64,000 nt of DNA, from NCBI GenBank assembly GCA_964420455.1, contig CAYQTO010000002.1, positions 1-64,000 on the forward strand. Direction: 5' to 3'. Source of the DNA: CAYQTO01 sp964420455. GTDB taxonomy: Bacteria > Sumerlaeota > Sumerlaeia > SLMS01. Positions 34,639 through 43,352 of this stretch are shown here, one piece after another. The notes beneath the pieces are model-generated. The model was given only the letters and a program-made list of their open reading frames with translations, had not been told where the DNA came from and did no database searches. Every line of letters starts with the position of its first letter. Within the stretch, counting starts at the first letter, position 1. The translations under genes and the position numbers were made by a program.

Positions 34639-37600
34639 GTGACCGCGTCCCGCCCGTCATCTTCCAGTGCCGCCGTGGCCTCCGAGGTTCCCCCCGACCT
34701 CCCCCAGGACACGCTGGCTTCCTACAACCCGGAGCGCAGCCGGATGCTGGCGGCGACGGTCATCAGCGATTCCGGCGATCGGACGATTCCAGAAGAGGAC
34801 ATCCCGAACACCTCGCCCACGAAAAGCATCGAGCTGCCCCACCCGAGCCTCTCGCGCTGGTCCGTGGTGATCGATAGCGACGACGGCGGGGAAGCCGCTC
34901 CGGCGCTGCTGCCGCAGGCAAACTTTCGCCTGAAGGAGATGGTGGGGCGCGGGGGCTTTGGCGAGGTGTGGGAGGCGCGCCAGGCCAGCCTCGACCGGAT
35001 TGTCGCGGTGAAGCGCCTGCGAAAGGACATCTCGTCGGATGGCGACGACGAGGACACGGCGGCGCGGCGCCGCTCGCTGGAGGTCGCCTTCCGCCAGGAG
35101 GCGATCACCACCGCCAACCTCGATCATCCGAACATCGTGCCCGTGCACGACCTCGGGGTCGACGAGGACGGCTCTTCGCTGCTCGCCATGAAGTACGTGC
35201 GCGGCACTCCCTGGAACAAGATGATCGCGGCGGACTTCGTCAGCCTCTCGCCGATCGACTTCCTGGCACGGCACATCCCGATCCTGATCGACGTGGCCCA
35301 GGCGGTTGCCTTCGCCCACGCCCGCGGCGTTGTCCACCGCGACCTCAAACCTTCGCAGGTCATCGTTGGCGAGTTCGGCGAGACCATGCTGATGGACTGG
35401 GGGCTGGCGGTAATCTTCGACCTCGAGGTGATGGCCCGCCATTGCGATCAAGACAGCTGCGAACTGTTGCCGACGATCCACAACGCGACGAACCCGGCGG
35501 GGACGCTGGCGTTCATGGCTCCGGAGCAGACCGAGCGCCACGCGCGCAACATCGGCCCCTGGACCGATGTCTATCTCCTCGGCGGCACGCTCTATTACCT
35601 CCTTTGCGGGCGTTTGCCCCATCGTGGTGAGGACCCGCGGACCGTGTTCCTCAAGGCGAAGATCGGCGAGTTCATCCCGCCGGAGGAGGCGGAGCCGGGC
35701 CGAGAGATCCCGCCGGAGCTTTCAGACCTCGCGCGCCACGCCATGATGGCCGACCGCAACGCGCGCGTCGGTTCCGCCCGCGAGTTCTTCGAACTTCTGC
35801 AGGACTGGTTGTCGGGCGCGTCGAAACGTCGGGAATCGATTCGCCTTTCGGACGAGGTGACCCGCGAGCTGGACACTTGCGATGCCCGCTACGACGTGTT
35901 GGCCGACTCCCTCGCGAAGGTCGAGCAGTCGGCGGCCTTGTGGGGTGACAATCCGTCGGTGCCCGCCCTCCGCCAGCGGGCCACCGCGATGTTCGCCCGC
36001 ACGGCTCTCGAAAACGGCGACCTCGTGCTCGCGCGGCTCCAGACCGGGAACCTCCAGCCGGGCCAGACCCGCGACGAGATCGCCCTTCGCATCGACGAAC
36101 TCGAAAAGCGCCAGCGCACCCGCGAACGCCAACGCCGCGTGTTTCTTGTCGGGTCGATCTTCTTCCTCGCGGTAATCCTGCTGGTTGTCGCGGTCTTCAA
36201 CAGGCGGTTCCTGGAGGAACGGGACTTCGCCCGCGAGGAAGCGCGCCGCGTTCGCGAGGCCCGCAACGACGCCCAGCGCCTCGTCAATTTCATGATGGAG
36301 GACCTGCTGGAGGAACTCCAGCCTATGGGGCGGCTGGATCCCATTCGGGAGGTCAGCAGCCGGGTGCTCCAGTATTACGATAACGTGCCGGGGGAAGAGA
36401 TGCGGCCGGAGGTGGCGCTCCAGCACGCACGGGCCCTCCGGGCGGTGGGCCTCGTCGAATACGAGTCCGGCAATTCGCGCGGCGCCTTGGAATACCTCAC
36501 CAAGGCCGCGCAACTCTTCGACGAAGCGGCTGCAGCACCCACCTCTTCCGTCACGCCCGCCCGCGACCGCGTCTTCGTCTATCTGCTGCTCGCGTCGGTG
36601 CAGGCGGACCGCAACGACCTCAAGGCCGCCACCGCCTCCCTCTCCCGGGCGCTCCTCGCCTTCTCCGGCAGCCTCCACCTCATGCCCGCCGGCGACGCCA
36701 TCCGTGCGATCCTTCCTCCCCCGGAGGAACTCCGCGTCTATACAAGTGGCGATGCCGACCCCGCCGCCATCCCGCGTCTCTTTCGCCTCCTCCTCGAGGC
36801 ATCCAACGCGACTTTTGCCGCAGACCCGGATCAGCGGGTCGAGTTCAGCACCACCGTCGCCCTCAACTCGCTCGGTGACCTGGCCTTCTCGGGCATACCC
36901 GAGCCGCAACTGATGGAGGCGGTGGTGAACGCCCGTCGCTTTCGGCGCGAGGCCGCCGAGGCCAACCCGCAAAACATCGCCGTGGCCCAGGGGTATCTCA
37001 TCTCGTCGTACCGGCTCGGGGATCTGTACCGGAAGGCCGGCGACCTGACGGGGGCGGTGGCGGTTGTGCAGGAAGCGCTGGATTTCGCGCTGGAGCGGGA
37101 AGCGCGATCCCCCGGCCAGTATCAGTGGAAGCAGGCAGCGAGCGAGGGCCGGGGGCGCCTCGGGCTCCTCCACCTCGAGTCCGGCAACATGGCGATGGCA
37201 CGGGCATACCTGCGCGATGCGGTGGCGGACGCGGAGGCGCTGGTGGAGCGCGATCCGCAGAACGCGCTCTGGCAGTACAACCTCGCGGTGCGGCAGCGGG
37301 AGGCCGGCGACCTTGCCCTCGCCGGGGGGGATCTCTCCGGCGCGCTCGACGACTTCACCGCCGCGCAGGCCATCAGCGACCGCCTCTACAGCCGCGACCC
37401 CGAGAACTACCGCTGGCGGCGCGACTTCAACGGGTTGTTCGAGGGGTTGTTCCTGTTGGCCTCGCAGGCGCGGGAAGGGGACGCGCCCGAGGTTGCCCGG
37501 GAGGCCGCCCGCCGCGCCTTCGACATGGCCCGCCTCGACGAGGGGCTTCGCCCCGGCGCCCCGGAGATCCAGCGCAACGTCATCGCCGCCGCGGACGTCT

Positions 37601-37941
37601 ATACGCGGGTGCTGCTTGAGGAGGGAGACGGGGCGGCGGCATCCCGCGTGCTTGAGTTTGGCCTTTCCCGCGCGCGGTTGCGGGCTGGCGGGAGCACCGG
37701 CGATCCCGCTTACATGAGTCTCCTTGCGAGGCTGCTGCTGCTCGAGGCCGCCCAGGGTCTCGCCTCCGGCGACACGGCCGCCGCCTGGAACTCCGCGGAA
37801 ACCGCCGCCCGCCGCCACTGCGGCATCCGTGGTGTACTCGACGACGAACTCCAGGAATGGCTCCGTCCGCTCCGGCTCGAGGACCCCAATCGCTGGGACG
37901 CCCTCCTTGACTTCGCACCCAACGGAAACCCGTTGCCGTAG
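34639..37941 (+). CDS. Transmembrane Ser/Thr protein kinase with extracytoplasmic TPR-like domain
   Basis: 1100 residues from GTG 34639. The kinase domain (about 95-395) has the glycine loop VGRGGFGEVWEAR, VAVK (Lys125), the catalytic loop VHRDLKPSQV (Asp235) and DWG (Asp253) in place of DFG. The activation segment leads to NPAGTLAFMAPEQ. A helix at about 500-520 (VGSIFFLAVILLVVAVFN) crosses the membrane. The outer 580 residues are TPR-like repeats (GNSRGALEYLTKAAQLFDEA, AGDLTGAVAVVQEALDFA). The domain order matches planctomycete-type PknB relatives. The ligand and substrates are unknown. A PDZ protein precedes it and a histidine kinase follows, so the group may be a sensing cluster. Confidence 0.9.
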   Translation: MTASRPSSSSAAVASEVPPDLPQDTLASYNPERSRMLAATVISDSGDRTIPEEDIPNTSPTKSIELPHPSLSRWSVVIDSDDGGEAAPALLPQANFRLKEMVGRGGFGEVWEARQASLDRIVAVKRLRKDISSDGDDEDTAARRRSLEVAFRQEAITTANLDHPNIVPVHDLGVDEDGSSLLAMKYVRGTPWNKMIAADFVSLSPIDFLARHIPILIDVAQAVAFAHARGVVHRDLKPSQVIVGEFGETMLMDWGLAVIFDLEVMARHCDQDSCELLPTIHNATNPAGTLAFMAPEQTERHARNIGPWTDVYLLGGTLYYLLCGRLPHRGEDPRTVFLKAKIGEFIPPEEAEPGREIPPELSDLARHAMMADRNARVGSAREFFELLQDWLSGASKRRESIRLSDEVTRELDTCDARYDVLADSLAKVEQSAALWGDNPSVPALRQRATAMFARTALENGDLVLARLQTGNLQPGQTRDEIALRIDELEKRQRTRERQRRVFLVGSIFFLAVILLVVAVFNRRFLEERDFAREEARRVREARNDAQRLVNFMMEDLLEELQPMGRLDPIREVSSRVLQYYDNVPGEEMRPEVALQHARALRAVGLVEYESGNSRGALEYLTKAAQLFDEAAAAPTSSVTPARDRVFVYLLLASVQADRNDLKAATASLSRALLAFSGSLHLMPAGDAIRAILPPPEELRVYTSGDADPAAIPRLFRLLLEASNATFAADPDQRVEFSTTVALNSLGDLAFSGIPEPQLMEAVVNARRFRREAAEANPQNIAVAQGYLISSYRLGDLYRKAGDLTGAVAVVQEALDFALEREARSPGQYQWKQAASEGRGRLGLLHLESGNMAMARAYLRDAVADAEALVERDPQNALWQYNLAVRQREAGDLALAGGDLSGALDDFTAAQAISDRLYSRDPENYRWRRDFNGLFEGLFLLASQAREGDAPEVAREAARRAFDMARLDEGLRPGAPEIQRNVIAAADVYTRVLLEEGDGAAASRVLEFGLSRARLRAGGSTGDPAYMSLLARLLLLEAAQGLASGDTAAAWNSAETAARRHCGIRGVLDDELQEWLRPLRLEDPNRWDALLDFAPNGNPLP

Positions 37942-37986
37942 CCGCATCCGCACCACCAAAACCGGATTCGACCCCAAACGGAATCC

Positions 37987-39753
37987 GTGGCCTTGCTGCT
38001 CTGGTTCATTCCCCTCTTCGCGATCCTCCTGATCAACGTCCTGGTGGCGTTGTGGGTGGGGCGCCAGCGCCAGACGACGCGGGCCGGGTTCTTTCTCCTC
38101 ATGAACGCGCTGACGCTCATTCTGTGGAGTGGCGGCGTTGTCCTCTATCGCACCTTTCGCGAGGACGCGCCCCAGTTCCTCATGCTGCCGTACCTCGCGG
38201 CGCTCCTGGTTCCCGGCAACTTTCTGTACTACGCCCTGACACGGCCTCACCCGCTGCGCGAATCGTGGTCCGGCGCGCCGCTCATCACCGTCATCTTCGG
38301 TCCCGCTATTCTTCTCACTCTTTTCGAGTACCTCTTCGGCGACGCGTTGTCCATCGCCGCGAGCTATACGCTCGGCCCCGGCGATCCCACCTTCGATTCC
38401 TGGCCCCAACGCGCCACCGTTCTCTACCTCCTCATCCTCCTCATCACCACCCTCGCGGTTCTTGGCGTCCGCTACTACACCACGAGCGGGCCCGAGCAGA
38501 ACACCTCCAAACATCTCATCGCCGTCCTGTTCGGGCCGATCTTCTTCGCGCTGCTGTTCTGGGCCTCCGCGGCCCGGGACATTCCGGGGGCGATTCCCTC
38601 CCCGGGATTCCTCTTCGCCCTCATCGCCCAGGGCGGCCTCCTTGTCGTCCTCCGCCAGGAGGAACTTCGAAACCCGCGCACGCTCACGCGCTCCCTCTAC
38701 TATCTGACGACGGTGTTGATCGCCTTCGTCGTCATGAGCCTCGTCGCCCAATTCTACGAGCTGGTGCAGGGCGTCTTCCTCATCGACGAGACGGCACTGC
38801 TGGTGCTTCTGGGCGTGACCGCGACCCTGATGGCGCTGTCTCGCTTCAGCCTCATCGAGCACACCTTCGACCGCCTCTTCTTCACGCGCGCGGCGGAGTA
38901 CCGCCGGCTGGTGGCGGAGACCCGGGCGGAACTGCGCGAGACCCGCGACCGTCTCCGCCGGGCCGAGCGCCTCTCCGTCGTCGGCGAGGTCGCCGCCCGC
39001 GTCGCCCACGAGATCAAGAACCCCCTCGGGCCCATCCGTGGATATACACAGATGATGCGCGAGAAGGTCGAGGCCGCCGAAACCCTCGAGGACCGCGAGC
39101 GGTTCCTCAGCTACCTCGAAGTGATCCAGGAGGAGGTCGACAACATCGACCGGCGGGTGCGTGAGTTCCTGGCGAGCGCGGGGGAGCCACGGCTCGCCCT
39201 CGAGCAGGTCGACATGAACGACATGGTAGGGCGGTGCGCGCGCGTGTTAAAGCTCGAGTTGACGGCAGGCAAGGAACTGGCCGGCGCGATTCTTCCCGTC
39301 CAGGTGCTGATGGAACTCGAGTCGGGACTCGGTAAGGTCGAGATGGATCCCGGCCGGTTCGAGGAAGCGCTCTTCAACATCGCGCGCAACGCGGTCGATG
39401 CGCTGCTCGGCCAGACCCGCGGGCGGATCGTCTTCCGCACGGCCAGCGTTCCAGGCCCGGACGGCACGGAGGGCATCCTGGTCACCGTGCTCGACAACGG
39501 ACCGGGCTTCGATCCCGCCGCCATGGACCGTCTGTTCGAGCCCTTCTACACGAAAAAGGACACGGGCACGGGGCTGGGCCTCGCCATCGCCAAGGCCACC
39601 GTGGAGGCCCACGGCGGGACCATCGTGCTGCGAAACCGGCCCCAGGGCGGCGGCGAGGTGCGCCTGTGGATGCCGCGTGCGGCTCGCGAGAATCCCGGCG
39701 CCCTCCTCCCCAAACCCTTCCCCGCGGTGGAGGTACCCTCCGGCGAGGGATGA
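37987..39753 (+). CDS. Membrane-bound sensor histidine kinase
   Basis: 588 residues from GTG 37987 (weak ribosome-binding site). Seven to eight hydrophobic helices in residues 1-300 resemble the 7TM N-terminal sensor region of several bacterial histidine kinases. The coiled linker is followed by the phospho-acceptor box RVAHEIKNPLGPIRG (His341). The ATPase domain has the N-box FNIARNAVDALL, the G1 box DNGPGF, FEPFYTKKDTGTGLGLAIAK and a C-terminal strand. No response regulator is adjacent. It starts 45 bases after the Ser/Thr kinase, the two probably sharing a transcript. Confidence 0.92.
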   Translation: MALLLWFIPLFAILLINVLVALWVGRQRQTTRAGFFLLMNALTLILWSGGVVLYRTFREDAPQFLMLPYLAALLVPGNFLYYALTRPHPLRESWSGAPLITVIFGPAILLTLFEYLFGDALSIAASYTLGPGDPTFDSWPQRATVLYLLILLITTLAVLGVRYYTTSGPEQNTSKHLIAVLFGPIFFALLFWASAARDIPGAIPSPGFLFALIAQGGLLVVLRQEELRNPRTLTRSLYYLTTVLIAFVVMSLVAQFYELVQGVFLIDETALLVLLGVTATLMALSRFSLIEHTFDRLFFTRAAEYRRLVAETRAELRETRDRLRRAERLSVVGEVAARVAHEIKNPLGPIRGYTQMMREKVEAAETLEDRERFLSYLEVIQEEVDNIDRRVREFLASAGEPRLALEQVDMNDMVGRCARVLKLELTAGKELAGAILPVQVLMELESGLGKVEMDPGRFEEALFNIARNAVDALLGQTRGRIVFRTASVPGPDGTEGILVTVLDNGPGFDPAAMDRLFEPFYTKKDTGTGLGLAIAKATVEAHGGTIVLRNRPQGGGEVRLWMPRAARENPGALLPKPFPAVEVPSGEG

Positions 39754-39810
39754 GGGGGAGGCCACGCGGACACCCAACGGCCTTTTCGTGCAGACGGCAG
39801 GGTGTTGGGA

Positions 39811-40848
39811 TCAGGTATCGGGCATCTCGATGACGACCTTGATGGGGTCCTCGTGGTAGCGCCGAAGGGTGGTGTAGGCCTGTTGGACTTCGGCGAGGGG
39901 GAAGCGATGGGTAATGGTGGCGTGGGCCTTGGGGAGCCGGCCATCGACCATCAGGCGGACCGCTCGCTCGAGGGTGTTGTAGGGACGGCGGGTGAACTGG
40001 AGGGTGAGTTCCTTGTGGCGGGCCTGAATGGCGCTGAAGATGACGCGGTTGTCTTCGGGGACGCCGCCGACAACGACCCGGCCGCCGATGCGGGCGAGGC
40101 CCACCGCTTCGCGGGACCCCTCGCTGGCGTTGCTGACGTCGATGGCAAGGTCGACCCCGCCGCGGGGGAGGGCCTTGGCGGCCTCCAGCGCGTCGTGGGG
40201 CCCGAGGGCCATGGCGGCACCGCGTTCGCGCGCCGCCGCGCACCGGTACGCGAGCAGGTCCACCGCCATGACCTGGGCCGCGAGGGAGCCGCTGAGCAGT
40301 TCGACCAGGAGTTGGCCAAGATGCCCGCAACCCACCACCGCCACCGTCTCGCCCACGGAAACCTCCGCCCGGTCGACGATGTGGATCGCGATGCTGAGCG
40401 GCGTCAGGTGAATCGCCTGCTCGTCATCGAGGACGTCGGGGACGGGCATGCAGAGGTGGGCGGGCCAGGCGAAGGCCTCCTGGAGCACACCGTCGGTGGG
40501 CGGCCGGCCGAGCATCCGAGCGTTCGGACAGAGGTTGGGGGATCCGGCGCGACAGACGGCGCAGTTGTAGCACGGCGAGATGGGGTTGGCGACAACGCGG
40601 CGGCCGGCGAGGGCGGGGTCGACACCGCGACCGACCTCGAGGACCCGCCCGACAAATTCCGTCCCCGGGATGTGCGGACGGCGAAACCCGTTCTCCAGCG
40701 GCGCGCCCGCGCGAAACCGCGCCACATCGATCCCCGTCAGGCCTACCAGACGCGGCGCGATGACGACCTCGCCCGCGCCCGCCTCGCGACGCGCCGGCCG
40801 CTCCGTCACCGCAACCTTCTCTTTGTCGGTCAAAAACACGATGTGCAT
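39811..40848 (-). CDS. Medium-chain dehydrogenase/reductase (alcohol dehydrogenase superfamily) lacking catalytic zinc ligands
   Basis: 345 residues from the ATG at 40848. The GroES-like N-terminal lobe keeps the four structural-zinc cysteines (CYNCAVCRAGSPNLC), and the Rossmann lobe has VAVVGCGHLGQLLVEL. The catalytic-zinc positions are changed: the usual CGxxGTD is LVGLTGIDVAR, so the Cys ligand is a Thr, and the usual GHE is HIPGTEFVG, so the His ligand is a Thr. It may be a zinc-independent reductase or have a different substrate. It is divergent from the HtrA-like gene across a 185-base intergenic region containing a palindrome. Confidence 0.8.
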   Translation of the reverse strand: MHIVFLTDKEKVAVTERPARREAGAGEVVIAPRLVGLTGIDVARFRAGAPLENGFRRPHIPGTEFVGRVLEVGRGVDPALAGRRVVANPISPCYNCAVCRAGSPNLCPNARMLGRPPTDGVLQEAFAWPAHLCMPVPDVLDDEQAIHLTPLSIAIHIVDRAEVSVGETVAVVGCGHLGQLLVELLSGSLAAQVMAVDLLAYRCAAARERGAAMALGPHDALEAAKALPRGGVDLAIDVSNASEGSREAVGLARIGGRVVVGGVPEDNRVIFSAIQARHKELTLQFTRRPYNTLERAVRLMVDGRLPKAHATITHRFPLAEVQQAYTTLRRYHEDPIKVVIEMPDT

Positions 40849-40960
40849 GGAGGGGAACCTGACGGGCCATGATGGGGGGTGGCAAGCCCGCAGCAGAAAA
40901 GCGGCCCCGGCTTTTTTTCTCCCCGGCCAAACCATCGCACCCGCGAGGGAACTCTGGTGA

Positions 40961-40978
40961 TGACGGACATGTCCGTCA
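40961..40978. promoter_or_regulatory. Perfect 18-bp palindrome in a divergent intergenic region (candidate operator)
   Basis: TGACGGACATGTCCGTCA reads identically on both strands. It lies 112 bases upstream of the MDR start (40848) and 55 bases upstream of the protease ATG (41034). A perfect 9+9 palindrome without spacer in a short non-coding region is typical of dimeric transcription factor sites. A hairpin role in RNA is also possible, because no regulator gene is adjacent. Confidence 0.55.
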
Positions 40979-41033
40979 CGGGCAGGGAGTTTGCGTCCCT
41001 TCTTTGCCGACGTTACCCGGAGAGACCCGTCAC

Positions 41034-42218
41034 ATGATCGCCAACCGGTTCTTGAATCTTGTCGCGGCGCTGCTGTTTCTCGGGCTTGGGGGGGTGATCG
41101 GGGTAACCATTCACCACCTCTGGACGCCGGAGGACGGCGCAGCGGCGACCGCGCTTATGGGCCCCCCGGCAGCCCACGCCAGTGATTCCGCGGTCGCCGG
41201 GCCGGAGGCCCACGATGTCGCTCCCCGGCCCGAGACCGACGTCTCCCGCGTCGTCCGCCAGGTCAGTGACTCCGTCGTCACCGTTGGCGCGATCAAGCGG
41301 GCGGTCATCGCCCAACCTTGGTTCGATAGCTTCCTTTTTGCCCCCCGCTGGCGTTATCAGGAGCGTTTCCAGCGCATGCCCTACATCGGCAGCGGCTTCA
41401 TCGTTGCCAACGATGGCCTCGTGCTCACGAATTTCCACGTGATCGAGGACTCCGAGGCGTACTTCGTGACCCTGCCGGACGGGCGCGAGTTCCCCGCCCG
41501 CCTTGTCGATGCGGACCAGTTTACCGATATCGCCCTCCTCCGGATCGAGGCCGACGGCGAGCCCCTTCCCGCTCCCCTCCCGCTCGCCGATTCCGATTCG
41601 CTCCAACTCGGCGAGCGCGTCGTCGCCATCGGCAACCCCTTCGGACCCTTCATCGCCGATTCCCGACCCACCATCACGGTCGGTTACATCAGCGCTCTCA
41701 ATCGCACCTTCGCCCCGGACCGCCGCAATCGCCGCGTCTATCAGGACATGATCCAGACCGACGCAGCCATCAACCCGGGGAACAGCGGGGGCCCGCTGGT
41801 CGACATGAACGGCCATGTGGTCGGGGTGAACACATTCATTGTCTCGCCGTCGGGGACGAGTGCGGGGATCGGGTTTGCCATCCCGACGAACCGTGTCTCG
41901 GGGTTCCTCGACGAGATCGTCCGCTACGGGCGGTTGAGGCCGCTGCTACTCGACTTCGCGTTCCAGACGGTCCGGCTGCGGAACGGCGAGACAGCCGTGC
42001 AGATTGTGAACATGGAGGAAGACGGCCCGGCCGAACGCGCCGGATTGCGCACGGGCGATTTGCTGGTGCGCGCCGACGGACGCGACGTGCGAAACCGCGA
42101 CGACTTCTATCTGCTCTTCGCCAGCAAGCAGGTGGGAGACATGATGGAACTTGCCGTCCTTCGTGACGGCCGTGAGCGTCGGCTGGCCTACGAAATCGCC
42201 GAGGCACCGCGTGGCTAG
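41034..42218 (+). CDS. HtrA/DegP-like trypsin-fold serine protease with PDZ domain
   Basis: 394 residues from the ATG at 41034. The N-terminal hydrophobic segment (LNLVAALLFLGLGGVIGVTIHHL) is a signal anchor, so the protein faces the periplasm. The trypsin-like domain carries His135 (LTNFHVIED), Asp165 (FTDIALLRIE) and Ser251 (NPGNSGGPL), the complete triad. One PDZ follows (about 300-394) with VNMEEDGPAERAGLRTGDLLVRA. An insertion of extra residues (APRWRYQERFQRM) precedes the His strand. It probably performs protein quality control in the envelope. The palindrome upstream suggests regulated expression. Confidence 0.92.
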   Translation: MIANRFLNLVAALLFLGLGGVIGVTIHHLWTPEDGAAATALMGPPAAHASDSAVAGPEAHDVAPRPETDVSRVVRQVSDSVVTVGAIKRAVIAQPWFDSFLFAPRWRYQERFQRMPYIGSGFIVANDGLVLTNFHVIEDSEAYFVTLPDGREFPARLVDADQFTDIALLRIEADGEPLPAPLPLADSDSLQLGERVVAIGNPFGPFIADSRPTITVGYISALNRTFAPDRRNRRVYQDMIQTDAAINPGNSGGPLVDMNGHVVGVNTFIVSPSGTSAGIGFAIPTNRVSGFLDEIVRYGRLRPLLLDFAFQTVRLRNGETAVQIVNMEEDGPAERAGLRTGDLLVRADGRDVRNRDDFYLLFASKQVGDMMELAVLRDGRERRLAYEIAEAPRG

Positions 42219-42256
42219 ACGCGGAGCCGCGGACACTCCCCGGCATCGGTCCCTGT

Positions 42257-42517
42257 TCAGATCAGGCCGCGTCGCCCTCCGCCGGCGGCGCCGGATCCCG
42301 CAGGACCCTTCTCCCCGCGACAGATAATCCGGAAGACTTCTTCCGCCGACTCATGAACAACGAGCAACTGGGGCTCGCCCTTCGGCGCCAGAGCCGCATC
42401 GCCCGACAGAAACACGAGGGTCCCTTCCCCCTCCGTGTTCGGAACGAAGCGCACAATGTGGTTGGGATTCAAGTAAACATCCATCTGAGTGTCGTTATCG
42501 GTCAGCTTGAGGAACAT
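42257..42517 (-). CDS. Small hypothetical protein (86 residues)
   Basis: The ATG at 42517 has an excellent AAAGGAG site 7 bases upstream. The longer frame extends to a TTG at 42625, with less coding character. The protein begins MFLKLTDNDTQMDVYLNPNH, with a FVPNTEGEGTLVFLSGDAAL strand region and a short Gly/Arg-rich tail. It is soluble and probably a small beta-rich domain. It lies downstream of the sirtuin gene on the same strand, and the longer frame would overlap the sirtuin end. I cannot assign a function. Confidence 0.65.
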   Translation of the reverse strand: MFLKLTDNDTQMDVYLNPNHIVRFVPNTEGEGTLVFLSGDAALAPKGEPQLLVVHESAEEVFRIICRGEKGPAGSGAAGGGRRGLI

Positions 42518-42602
42518 CCGGGGGCTCCTTTCACCCTTTTCACTGAAGGGATCATGTGGGGTGTATGCTGGAAGATCAAGGAAATTAGATGGCGCCGGGA
42601 AA

Positions 42603-43352
42603 TCAACCGGAGCCGGTGGGCACAATCCGGGGAAGGATTTCCCCCGCGGGCCCGACGAGGTGATGCGCGGCGAAGGGTGTCAAGTCGGTCGGCACGACGT
42701 TGACTTCCACGAGCGCAGCCCCCGCCTGTCGCGCCTCGAGCGCCACCCCCGGCACCCAGGTGACTGCGGCCGTTGTCCCAATGAGCAGCACTGCGTCCAA
42801 AGGGCCTTCTGTAAAGTCTGATACCCTGACGAGTTCCTTCGAAGGAAGCATTTCCCCGAACCAGACAACCCCCGGCCGCAGGAGGGTACCGTCCGTGTCT
42901 CGGGGAGGGATGGTGGCCAGCGGCGCCTCGCGAAGTTCCCATTCCGTGCAGGGCGGCTCGGTTCGCCGTACGCGCCAGATATTGCCATGCATCTCGGCGA
43001 CACGGCTTGAGCCCGCAAGCCGGTGGAGCCCGTCCACATTTTGGGTGACCAAGAGGAAGTCGGGTATTCGTCGCTCGAGAGCGGCGAGTGCAAAGTGGGC
43101 CGGGTTGGGTTTGCACGCGGCGATTTGCCGGCGCCGGGCATCGTACCACTGCCAGACGGTGGCGGGGTCCGCAGCGAAGCCCTCCGGCGAGGCGAGGCGC
43201 AGGGCGTCTTTTTCCGTCCAGTGGCCGGCGGCCCCGCGAAAGGTTGGAACGCCGCTCTCGGCGGAGACCCCCGCTCCGGTCAGCGCCATCACCCGCCGGG
43301 CACCGGCGAGCAGATCGCGGACCTTGCGGATCTGATTCTCTAGATCAGCCAT
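42603..43352 (-). CDS. SIR2-family NAD-dependent protein deacylase without the usual zinc cysteines
   Basis: 249 residues from the ATG at 43352. NAD-binding and catalytic motifs are present: GAGVSAESGVPTFRG (about 25-40), TQNVDGLHRLAG and MHGN (catalytic His). The C-terminal part shows RPGVVWFGEMLP and the IGTTAAV and VNVVPT blocks of the NAD pocket. The zinc ribbon normally placed between HG and RPGVVWFGE has only one Cys (PPCTEW), so the structural zinc site is missing or altered. It would remove acyl groups from Lys residues in the cytosol. Its start lies inside the end of the upstream polyprenol-kinase-like gene (13-base overlap). Confidence 0.87.
   Translation of the reverse strand: MADLENQIRKVRDLLAGARRVMALTGAGVSAESGVPTFRGAAGHWTEKDALRLASPEGFAADPATVWQWYDARRRQIAACKPNPAHFALAALERRIPDFLLVTQNVDGLHRLAGSSRVAEMHGNIWRVRRTEPPCTEWELREAPLATIPPRDTDGTLLRPGVVWFGEMLPSKELVRVSDFTEGPLDAVLLIGTTAAVTWVPGVALEARQAGAALVEVNVVPTDLTPFAAHHLVGPAGEILPRIVPTGSG

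Noticed and set aside
35722..39009. 1095-residue minus-strand open frame across the kinase and histidine kinase genes
   Set aside because: Antisense shadow of two genes with clear catalytic motifs; its composition is Glu/Gly/Arg-biased with no domain.
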